Source of the DNA: Chloroflexota bacterium | Lineage (GTDB): Bacteria > Chloroflexota > Dehalococcoidia > DSTF01 > RBG-16-68-14 | Assembly: GCA_022563135.1 (NCBI GenBank) | Contig: JADFNZ010000084.1 | Coordinates: 1 to 7,077 of the forward strand | DNA: 7,077 nucleotides | Direction: 5' to 3' | Shown: positions 1 through 5,009 of the stretch, in pieces | Position numbering within the stretch: position 1 is the stretch's first letter | How the letters are laid out: each line of letters opens with the position of its first letter | Made by a program: the position numbers and the translations under genes | The notes under the pieces: generated by a model | Database searches by the model: none | What the model saw: the letters and a program-made list of their open reading frames with translations, nothing else | Told to the model about the DNA's origin: nothing

Positions 1-839
1 ACGTCCGAGCCGATGTCCGGCTCTGTGACGCAGATGCCGACGATCAGCTCGCCCGTCGCGATGCGGGGCAGCCAGTGCTGCTTCTGTTCGTCGGTGCCGC
101 CCTGCAGCAGCGCGCGGGTCAGGATCTCCGAACGCGTGATCAGGCTACCCGCGACGAGCGAGGCGGCCGAGAGCTCCTCGGTCAGCACCACCATGGTGAG
201 GTAGCCCATCTCCGTGCCGCCGTAGGACTCCGGGATCGAGGCGCCGAAGAGGCCGAGGCCAGCCATCTTCTCGATCAGCGCCTCCGGCACGAGCAGGTCC
301 TGCCGGTGTATCTCCTGGGCCAGCGGCAACACCTCTGTCTTGCCGAATGAGCGCGCGGAGTCGCGCGTGAGCGTGGCGACGGGATCGTCCAGCTCCGTGG
401 CATGAGCGCCGCGCGCCTCGAGTACCCGCTGGCCGATCGACTGGATCCGCTCGTCCGCGAGCCCCGCCCGCACCAGCGAGCGCAGATCGGGATCGTGAAG
501 CCGCTCTTCCGCGCCGAAGGCATCGGGCAGAAGCTCGGCGGCAGCGCGCAGCTCGTGGACAGCCTCCGCGGCGAAGGCGAACGCCTGCTCCTCTGCGAGC
601 GCGTCGTTGCGGCCGGCCGCGGCCTGCCGTTCTGCGTAAGCGAGCAGCTCCTCCGCCGCTCGCGCCTTCGTCGCAAGCTGGGCGATGCGCTCCACATGCA
701 CCTGGTGGTCGTCGATCAGCTTGCCGCCCTGCGTCAGCTCCGAGGCCGCGGTGATTGCGGCCTGCACCGCCTTGTTCGCCGCGTCGGTGAGGCGGCGGGC
801 GGCGCTGAGCGCCGCCGTTTCGCCCAGCTCCGTGCTCAT
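1..839 (-). CDS. mcd: (2S)-methylsuccinyl-CoA dehydrogenase, N-terminal half (partial)
   Basis: Read from the ATG at 839 on the minus strand, the frame stays open for 279 codons and leaves the window. The enzyme is an FAD-dependent acyl-CoA dehydrogenase that would oxidise (2S)-methylsuccinyl-CoA to mesaconyl-CoA in the ethylmalonyl-CoA pathway. Residues 1-155 form an alanine- and glutamate-rich helical extension that ordinary acyl-CoA dehydrogenases lack and Mcd proteins have. From about residue 160 the family fold begins: PESYGGTEMGY near 203-213, TEELSAAS near 220-227, TRSEI near 235-239, GGTDEQKQHWLP near 247-258, and the flavin-side signature VTEPDIGSD at 271-279. The catalytic glutamate region lies outside the window. 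The ATG overlaps the stop of mch by four bases (ATGA), so translation is probably coupled. The Mcd assignment rests on the extension plus the mch neighbour; a long acyl-CoA dehydrogenase of other specificity remains possible. Confidence 0.82.
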   Translation of the reverse strand, partial: MSTELGETAALSAARRLTDAANKAVQAAITAASELTQGGKLIDDHQVHVERIAQLATKARAAEELLAYAERQAAAGRNDALAEEQAFAFAAEAVHELRAAAELLPDAFGAEERLHDPDLRSLVRAGLADERIQSIGQRVLEARGAHATELDDPVATLTRDSARSFGKTEVLPLAQEIHRQDLLVPEALIEKMAGLGLFGASIPESYGGTEMGYLTMVVLTEELSAASLVAGSLITRSEILTRALLQGGTDEQKQHWLPRIATGELIVGICVTEPDIGSD

Positions 840-1912
840 CGCTTCCTCGGCATCAGCACCGTGTAGTCGAGGTCGAGCACGACGTTCGGGTGATACTGGT
901 CTCGGCCGCTCTTCTCGTCGCGCACCTTCAGCTCGATCGGCTCCTGGCTCGGATCGAGGTTCTTCACGCCGACGAGCCGGAGACGCAGCGCGCCCACGTC
1001 CGGCCGCCCCAGATCGATCTTCTCCAAGACGTCCGTCCAGGCGTAGAGCGTGTCGCCGGCGACGGTCGGGTTGCTGTGGGCGCCGGCGTTGAAGCCGAGC
1101 ACGCGGATCGCGTTCTCCAGGCCATCGTAGGAGAGCGCGTGGCAGATCGAGATGATGTGACCGCCGTAGACGATGCGCCGCCCGAGGCGGGAGCTCTGCT
1201 GCAGGTGCTGGTTTAGGTGGACGCGGGCGTTGTTCTGATAGAGACGTGTCGCGAGCTGGTGTTCCGCTTCCTCGATCGTCATGCCCTGCGGATGCTGGAC
1301 GCGCTCGCCTGCATCGTAGTCTTCCCAGAACGCATCGCCGCCGGTGGCGACGGTGTCGAACCGCGACACGTCCAGCGCCGGCGGCACCATCAGGTCTTCG
1401 GTCGCGACCCGTTTCGGCAGCTCGGGTGCGTCGTTGGCACCGGTATCGGTGTGCGGGTCGCGTTTGTTCACCATCGCCCAGCGGTAGAACTGGAGCACCG
1501 TCTCCTCGCGCTGGTTGTACCCCCTCGTTCGCACCCAGACGATCCCGACGTCGCCGCGCGATGTCTCCCGGCGGCCGACGACCTCGGTTTCGGCGCGCAA
1601 CGTGTCGCCCGGATAGACCGGCTGAAGGAAGCGCACGTCCGCGTAGCCGAGGTTCGCCGGTGAGTTGAGCGAGACATCCGGCACCGCGCGGCCGAAGACG
1701 ATGTGGAACACGAGCAGGTCGTGCACGGTCTGGCGCTCGAATCCGAGCGAGCGGGCGAACTCGGCCGCGCAATGGAGCGGCCGCCTATCGCCCGTCAAGG
1801 CGATGTAGAGCGCGAGGTCCCCTTCCGTGATGGTGCGGGGCACAGCGTGGTGGAAGACCTGCCCGGTGGCGAAGTCCTCGAAGAAGTTGCCTACACGCGT
1901 CTTGGCTGCCAT
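836..1912 (-). CDS. mch: mesaconyl-C1-CoA hydratase (beta-methylmalyl-CoA dehydratase), MaoC family
   Basis: The 358-residue product resembles Mch of the ethylmalonyl-CoA pathway, which reversibly hydrates mesaconyl-C1-CoA to beta-methylmalyl-CoA. Family proteins are about 340-350 residues with two fused hot-dog halves. Here residues 8-14 (GNFFEDF) open the first half, which has the MaoC hydratase motif GDRRPLH (41-47, Asp42/His47), then HDLLVFHIVFG (64-74) and a proline/glycine stretch at PVYPGDTL (98-105). The second half has YQNNARVHLNQH (225-236), YGGHIIS (249-255) and NAGAHSNPTVAGDTLYAW (275-292), all typical of Mch. An upstream in-frame ATG at 1963 would add 17 residues, but family similarity begins right after the ATG at 1912, and a candidate -10 hexamer lies between the two, so 1912 is preferred. 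No clear Shine-Dalgarno precedes either. The gene is first in a two-gene unit with mcd. Mch also serves the 3-hydroxypropionate bicycle, but the mcd partner points to the ethylmalonyl-CoA route. Confidence 0.88.
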   Translation of the reverse strand: MAAKTRVGNFFEDFATGQVFHHAVPRTITEGDLALYIALTGDRRPLHCAAEFARSLGFERQTVHDLLVFHIVFGRAVPDVSLNSPANLGYADVRFLQPVYPGDTLRAETEVVGRRETSRGDVGIVWVRTRGYNQREETVLQFYRWAMVNKRDPHTDTGANDAPELPKRVATEDLMVPPALDVSRFDTVATGGDAFWEDYDAGERVQHPQGMTIEEAEHQLATRLYQNNARVHLNQHLQQSSRLGRRIVYGGHIISICHALSYDGLENAIRVLGFNAGAHSNPTVAGDTLYAWTDVLEKIDLGRPDVGALRLRLVGVKNLDPSQEPIELKVRDEKSGRDQYHPNVVLDLDYTVLMPRKR

Positions 1913-1946
1913 CGTGTCGAACGGGCGGCCGGCAGCCGCCCGCCGA

Positions 1947-1952
1947 ATTGTA
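1947..1952 (-). promoter_or_regulatory. candidate -10 element of the mch-mcd unit
   Basis: On the minus strand this reads TACAAT, five of six matches to TATAAT. It would place the transcription start near 1940 and give mch a leader of about 28 bases if translation starts at 1912. No good -35 hexamer is seen at 16-18 bases, so the site is weak unless an activator helps. Confidence 0.3.
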
Positions 1953-2003
1953 CCCGACGGCATCGAGTCGGGAAAGAGAGCTGAGTCGAAGGCGGTTAGG
2001 GGG

Positions 2004-2053
2004 CCGCCCGGCCCCGCTGGCGGTGGCGGGGGTGCTGTACTGGGGCCGGGCGG
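2004..2053. repeat. 12-bp perfect inverted repeat (stem-loop)
   Basis: CCGCCCGGCCCC at 2004-2015 is exactly complementary to GGGGCCGGGCGG at 2042-2053, with a 26-base G-rich loop. It lies 24 bases beyond the stop of the small minus-strand gene and upstream of mch, so on the minus strand it could end or attenuate transcription from the small gene into mch. Neither arm is followed by a T-run, so it is not a textbook intrinsic terminator. Confidence 0.5.
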
Positions 2054-2076
2054 TGAGGCACGAAGGAGAAGCTTAC

Positions 2077-2271
2077 TTAGCTACGGCGTGCGGGAACCAT
2101 GTTACCACACAGGAGGACAGGCAGTCTTGCCGTGAGGCGGGCGAGCACGCTGCGGGGAGACGCGCTCTCGCCCTTGAGCGCCTCAGCCTGGCGCCTGCGT
2201 TCGCCCTGGGCGGCCTCTCGCAGCCGCTCTTGGATGATCGCATACACCAGCTCTTCCTCCTGTATGATCAT
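2077..2271 (-). CDS. small helical protein of unknown function (64 aa)
   Basis: I do not recognise a named family. The ATG at 2271 is preceded by GGGAGGAG with about seven bases of spacing, one of the strongest ribosome binding sites in the window, and that is the main reason to call it a gene. The product starts MIIQEEELVYAIIQERLREA, an amphipathic helix with heptad-like hydrophobics and many charged residues. It continues with an Arg/Glu-rich stretch to about residue 35 and ends with a more hydrophobic basic tail (SVLARLTARLPVLLCG, about 41-56). There is no signal peptide and no zinc or DNA-binding motif. It is divergent from the Crp-family gene across a 121-base gap that holds a Crp-type operator, so it may be a regulon member. 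A non-coding alternative cannot be excluded from one sequence. Confidence 0.6.
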   Translation of the reverse strand: MIIQEEELVYAIIQERLREAAQGERRRQAEALKGESASPRSVLARLTARLPVLLCGNMVPARRS

Positions 2272-2279
2272 GGCTCGTC

Positions 2280-2319
2280 TCCTCCCTCGAATGCCTTTCC
2301 AGTGTAGCCTCAGGGAGGA
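2280..2319 (-). promoter_or_regulatory. possible Shine-Dalgarno-sequestering hairpin of the small gene
   Basis: On the minus strand TCCTCCCT (2319-2312) can pair perfectly over 8 bp with AGGGAGGA (2287-2280), which contains the ribosome binding site of the small gene. The loop is 24 bases. If the transcript starts upstream of 2319, this hairpin would hide the binding site and could give translational control. It is not formed if transcription starts near 2294, the alternative noted for this region. Confidence 0.35.
2301..2306 (-). promoter_or_regulatory. candidate -10 of the small gene, class II Crp geometry
   Basis: The minus strand reads TACACT, fitting the TAnnnT pattern. A start site seven bases downstream, near 2294, would put the centre of the Crp-type operator (2335.5) at -41.5, the class II activation position. 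The -35 region (TAGTAG) is poor, as expected for an activator-dependent promoter. This is inference from spacing alone. Confidence 0.3.
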
Positions 2320-2327
2320 TCAGCTAC

Positions 2328-2343
2328 TATGAAATACTTCACA
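2328..2343. promoter_or_regulatory. Crp-family operator
   Basis: TATGAAATACTTCACA matches the Crp/GlxR consensus TGTGA-N6-TCACA at nine of ten positions. It sits 49 bases before the start of the Crp-family gene. That gene's recognition helix keeps the Arg-Glu pair that reads TGTGA half-sites in Crp. The match and position are seen; binding by the neighbouring protein is inferred. Confidence 0.65.
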
Positions 2344-2366
2344 CAAGCGCCAGCCGGAGAAATACT
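2338..2366 (+). promoter_or_regulatory. candidate promoter of the Crp-family gene
   Basis: TTCACA (2338-2343, five of six to TTGACA), a 17-base spacer and AATACT (2361-2366, four of six to TATAAT) make a plausible housekeeping promoter with a start near 2373. The -35 hexamer is the right half of the Crp-type operator, so a bound regulator would block polymerase. A competing -10, TACTAT at 2325-2330, has no good -35. Confidence 0.4.
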
Positions 2367-2392
2367 GAGAGGGAGCCGCTAAACCAGACGCC

Positions 2393-3079
2393 ATGAACCA
2401 GCGAGAAGAGCTCTTCCGCGATGTTCCCCTCCTGGCGCGCCTGCAGAAGGAGGACCTGCGCGCGCTCGCGTCCCGGGGGCGGGCCCGCAGCTATCCGGCC
2501 GGCGCCACGATCTTCCGCGAGGGCGCGCCCGGCGATTCACTGCACATCATTATTGAGGGAGCCGTACGGGTCTCCGTCCTCTCGCCGTCGGGCGTAGAGG
2601 CCACCATCGCCCTGCTCGGCCCCGGGGAGTTCGTCGGCGACCTCGCGCTCCTGGACGGGAAGCCCCGGTCCGCCAGCGCGATCGCCTCGCAGCGCACGAA
2701 GACGCTGATCGTGACCCGCGAGAGCTTTCGGCGCTGGCTCAGCCGGCGGCCCAAGGCCGCCCTCGCGCTGCTGGAGACGCTCAGCCAGCGCGTGCGCACG
2801 ACGGACGAGGCGCTCGCGGACCTCTCCTTCCTTGACCTGCCGCATCGCCTGGCGAAACGGTTGGTGTACCTGGCAAACGCACACGCCGAGGTTCGGACAG
2901 AGGACGCCTCGGGGCGGGTACGGCTCAAGATCACGCAGAGCGAGCTCGCCTCCATGCTGGGCGTGAGTCGCGAGAGCGTGAACAAGCAGCTCAGCCGCTT
3001 CGCGCAAGCAGGCTGGCTCGCGCTGGGGCGCGGCTCGATCACCTTGATCGACACCCCAGCGCTCAGCGAGTTCGCATAG
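2393..3079 (+). CDS. Crp/Fnr-family transcriptional regulator
   Basis: The 228-residue product has the Crp layout: an N-terminal cyclic-nucleotide-binding beta-roll (about 10-125), a long dimer helix (about 120-145) and a C-terminal winged helix (about 150-225). The phosphate-binding cassette is GDLALLDGKPRSASA (82-96). It keeps the Arg-Ser pair that holds the cyclic phosphate, but Asp83 replaces the usual Glu that contacts the ribose. The recognition helix VSRESVNKQL (191-200) keeps Arg193 and Glu194 and has Lys198 where Crp has Arg, as in actinobacterial GlxR-type proteins. It lacks the N-terminal cysteines of Fnr, so oxygen sensing by an iron-sulfur cluster is unlikely. No other in-frame start fits, because a TGA lies at 2366-2368. 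The Shine-Dalgarno is poor (a purine run about 18 bases upstream). The upstream operator suggests autoregulation. The ligand is probably cAMP or a related nucleotide. Confidence 0.9.
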   Translation: MNQREELFRDVPLLARLQKEDLRALASRGRARSYPAGATIFREGAPGDSLHIIIEGAVRVSVLSPSGVEATIALLGPGEFVGDLALLDGKPRSASAIASQRTKTLIVTRESFRRWLSRRPKAALALLETLSQRVRTTDEALADLSFLDLPHRLAKRLVYLANAHAEVRTEDASGRVRLKITQSELASMLGVSRESVNKQLSRFAQAGWLALGRGSITLIDTPALSEFA

Positions 3080-3127
3080 CGGCGCCTCTGTGCGCGTGCA
3101 TGGTGGCGCCTGGCGGACCGCGGGAGT

Positions 3128-3667
3128 ATGCTGAGGCCGATGACTTCGGAAACGCGTACCAGGCCCGCGCTCCGCGATCCCGAGTACCGCGCGCTGCGCC
3201 GGCTCGCCCGCGCCACTGCCGGCGGTGTGCCGGAAAAGCCGCTGGAGGCGCTCCAGCAGGTGGCCGATCTGGCGCGCGAGCTCACGCGCGGTCTCTTCGC
3301 CGCCCTCGCGGTCATCGACGAGCGCGACAATGTTGAGGGCTTCGTCGTGAGCGGCCTCGCGCCCGAAGACGACCGCAAGCTCAAGGCGCCGCCGCAGGGG
3401 CACGGCCCGCTCGGCACGATGCGCCAGGATGGGCTGCCTGTCCGAATCGATGACCTAGGCGAACACGGGAAGGCCTTCGGCTTCCCCCCGAAGCACCCCG
3501 AGATGAAGACGCTGCTCGGCGTGCCGATCTGGGTGGACGGCAAGCTGCGCGGCGCTCTCTACGCGACCGATCGCAACGGCGGCAAGCCGTTCCGCGACGC
3601 GGACGAGGTGGTGCTCCAGGTGCTGGCCCGCCACGCCGCCAGCGTGATCGCCAGCCGCTGGTACTAG
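3128..3667 (+). CDS. stand-alone GAF-domain protein
   Basis: This 179-residue protein is essentially one GAF domain (about residues 35-175) with no output domain. The signature segments are visible: an N-terminal helix with LEALQQVADLARELTRG, a central AALAVIDERDN strand, GFPPKHPEMKTLLGVPIWVDG (about 119-139), LRGALYATDR and the final helix DADEVVLQVLARHAASVI. The GFPPxHPxM..LGVPI stretch is like the GAF domains of DevS/DosS-type sensor kinases, which bind haem or other small ligands, but I cannot name a haem ligand here. It starts 48 bases after the Crp-family gene and ends four bases before the next gene, so it is probably co-transcribed and may act as a ligand-sensing partner. The ATG at 3128 gives MLRPMTSE; the ATG at 3140 is an equally good start. 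Confidence 0.82.
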   Translation: MLRPMTSETRTRPALRDPEYRALRRLARATAGGVPEKPLEALQQVADLARELTRGLFAALAVIDERDNVEGFVVSGLAPEDDRKLKAPPQGHGPLGTMRQDGLPVRIDDLGEHGKAFGFPPKHPEMKTLLGVPIWVDGKLRGALYATDRNGGKPFRDADEVVLQVLARHAASVIASRWY

Positions 3668-3671
3668 CACC

Positions 3672-4577
3672 GTGCGCCTCCTGTCTTACGAACGCGGCGG
3701 CGACCCGCGCCTCGGCCTCCTGATCGAGCAGCGCGTGCTCGACCTCGCCGACGCGAGCGCCGAACTCGCCGGGGCTGAGCTACCCAGCGAGATGCTCAGC
3801 TTCATCGCAGCGGGCGAACCCGCGCTCGCGCGCGCCCTAGAGGTGGCGGAGGCTCTCTCATCGGACCGGACCGCGCTCACGCGGCTGTCCCTGCCGCTAT
3901 CCGAGGTCCACCTGCTTGCACCCGTCCCGCGGCCGCGGCGCAACATCGTCTGCGTGGGGCTGAACTACGCCGAGCACGCCTCGGAGTCCCGCATCACCTC
4001 CGGGCTGCCCGAACACCCGGTGTACTTCTCGAAGCCGCCAACGACCGTCATCGGGCCGGAGGCGGCCATCCCGTGGCACGGGCACGTCTCCACCCGAATC
4101 GACTGGGAGGTAGAGCTCGCGGTGGTTATCGGCCGCGCCGGCAAGGACCTATCGGAAGATCGGGCGCTCCAACACGTTCTTGGCTACACGGTTGGGAATG
4201 ACATCACCGCACGCGATCTGCAGGCGCAGCACCAGCAGTGGTACAAGGGCAAGGGCCTGGATGGCTTCTGCCCGCTCGGCCCCTGGATCGTCACCGCCGA
4301 CGAGCTGGGCGACCCGCAGACGCTGCGCCTCCAGCTTCGCGTCAACGGCGATGTGAAGCAGGACGCCAGCACGAGCGACATGATCTTCGGCGTCGCACGC
4401 CTCGTCTCAGTCCTCTCGCAGGGCATGACGCTCGAGCCGGGCGACGTGTTGATGACGGGCACGCCCTCCGGCGTTGGCTTCGCCCGCAAGCCGCCGGAGT
4501 ATCTGCGGCCCGGCGACGTCGTCGAGGCGGAGATCGACCGCATCGGCCTGCTGCGAAACGTTGTGGCGGGCGACTAG
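3672..4577 (+). CDS. fumarylacetoacetate hydrolase (FAH) family protein
   Basis: The 301-residue enzyme starts with GTG, four bases after the GAF gene. It has a small N-terminal domain (1-80) and an FAH catalytic domain (about 85-300). Family residues are visible: NYAEHASES (98-106) carries the His102/Glu105 pair seen in FAHD1-type hydrolases and decarboxylases. Glu146 and Glu148 (DWEVELA) and Asp177 (GNDITARDLQ) are the three metal ligands. Further motifs are YKGKGLDGFCPLGPW (191-205) and LEPGDVLMTGTPSGVG (254-269). Relatives split C-C bonds in aromatic breakdown (hydroxyheptadienedioate isomerase/decarboxylase), decarboxylate oxaloacetate or hydrolyse acylpyruvates; the sequence alone does not choose between these. 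The operon with a Crp-type regulator suggests control by carbon state. Cytosolic; no signal peptide. Confidence 0.88.
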   Translation: MRLLSYERGGDPRLGLLIEQRVLDLADASAELAGAELPSEMLSFIAAGEPALARALEVAEALSSDRTALTRLSLPLSEVHLLAPVPRPRRNIVCVGLNYAEHASESRITSGLPEHPVYFSKPPTTVIGPEAAIPWHGHVSTRIDWEVELAVVIGRAGKDLSEDRALQHVLGYTVGNDITARDLQAQHQQWYKGKGLDGFCPLGPWIVTADELGDPQTLRLQLRVNGDVKQDASTSDMIFGVARLVSVLSQGMTLEPGDVLMTGTPSGVGFARKPPEYLRPGDVVEAEIDRIGLLRNVVAGD

Positions 4578-4606
4578 CTCCGGCACGCGATGACCCCCGC
4601 CGGAGC
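4577..4606 (+). terminator. stem-loop directly after the FAH-family gene
   Basis: GCTCCGGC (4577-4584) pairs perfectly with GCCGGAGC (4599-4606) across a 14-base loop, starting on the last base of the TAG stop. No T-run follows, so it is either a non-canonical terminator or a 3'-end stabilising hairpin for the three-gene cluster. Confidence 0.45.
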
Positions 4607-4697
4607 AGCGACGGCTTCATCCATAAACGCTCATTCGTCAAAACGCTTTCGCAAAATGCCCGTGCGCTGAGGAACCTCGCCTCGCCGCCTGCCCCGT

Positions 4698-4719
4698 GCC
4701 GAGGCTGGAATGCCTCGGC
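4698..4719. repeat. perfect 8-bp inverted repeat with 6-base loop
   Basis: GCCGAGGC (4698-4705) and GCCTCGGC (4712-4719) flank TGGAAT. Such compact palindromes between genes are often dispersed REP-type repeats; a second copy in the genome would be needed to say so. No T-run follows, so a simple terminator is less likely. Confidence 0.5.
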
Positions 4720-4791
4720 TACGTTGATGAAGGAGACCGAAGTGCCGATCCCCTGCGCAGGAAAAGGCTGCCTCAGCTAGACCATAAAGGG

Positions 4792-4821
4792 TTGACGCCG
4801 ACGTACATTTATGCCCACAAT
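4792..4821 (+). promoter_or_regulatory. candidate promoter P1 upstream of the surface-protein gene
   Basis: TTGACG (4792-4797), an 18-base spacer and CACAAT (4816-4821): each hexamer matches the housekeeping consensus at five of six positions. The start would be near 4828, giving a leader of about 180 bases. Confidence 0.4.
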
Positions 4822-4870
4822 AGCGCGATTGGAGGCTGAAAAGCTCACGGGGCAGCAGTGCTATGAGTGC

Positions 4871-4899
4871 TTGACACAAGGAGGGCTACTGGCTACGTT
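4871..4899 (+). promoter_or_regulatory. candidate promoter P2 upstream of the surface-protein gene
   Basis: A perfect TTGACA (4871-4876), a 17-base spacer and TACGTT (4894-4899, fitting TAnnnT). The start would be near 4906 and the leader about 104 bases. Confidence 0.45.
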
Positions 4900-4999
4900 A
4901 GGCTAGATATTGATAACTCACGCACTGGCTCATCCAAAGCGAAAGGACTCGGTGACACGGATGCACGATGACGGACGGCCGATTCGAATAGCGGGAAAC

Positions 5000-5004
5000 G
5001 GAGG
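5000..5004 (+). promoter_or_regulatory. ribosome binding site of the surface-protein gene
   Basis: GGAGG, five bases before the ATG at 5010. It fixes the start and agrees with the signal peptide that follows immediately. Confidence 0.8.
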
Positions 5005-5009
5005 TTAAT

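Larger units (their letters stand above)
4578..5009. other. 432-base intergenic region, no convincing gene
   Basis: The stretch between the FAH-family gene and the surface-protein gene is less GC-rich than its surroundings. It holds two stem-loops, two candidate sigma-70 promoters pointing right and the leader of the surface gene. Frames open here have no ribosome binding site or protein-like composition. I see no tRNA cloverleaf and no insertion-sequence ends. Confidence 0.6.

Noticed and set aside
1..1912. 3-hydroxypropionate bicycle instead of ethylmalonyl-CoA pathway
   Set aside because: Mch is shared, but the adjacent dehydrogenase with the long N-terminal extension is the Mcd layout, which the bicycle does not use.
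1910..1963. Longer mch start at the ATG at 1963
   Set aside because: The extra 17 residues (MPSGTIRRAAAGRPFDT) do not look like Mch, no ribosome site precedes that ATG, and a candidate -10 element lies downstream of it.
2537..3403. Long minus-strand open frames across the Crp and GAF genes
   Set aside because: They are antisense shadows of GC-rich coding sequence; the products are Arg/Ser- or Arg/Ala-rich and without domain character, while the plus-strand frames carry clear Crp and GAF motifs.
4238..4780. 180-codon plus-strand frame overlapping the end of the FAH-family gene
   Set aside because: The composition is Arg/Ala/His-rich frame-shadow sequence, and the FAH frame in the same place has all the metal ligands.
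4631..4879. 82-codon minus-strand frame in the intergenic region
   Set aside because: No ribosome binding site, mixed composition, and it spans the palindrome and promoter elements.
4906..4925. A second Crp operator around TTGATAACTCACG upstream of the surface gene
   Set aside because: Only the right half resembles TCACA; the left half at the required spacing does not match.
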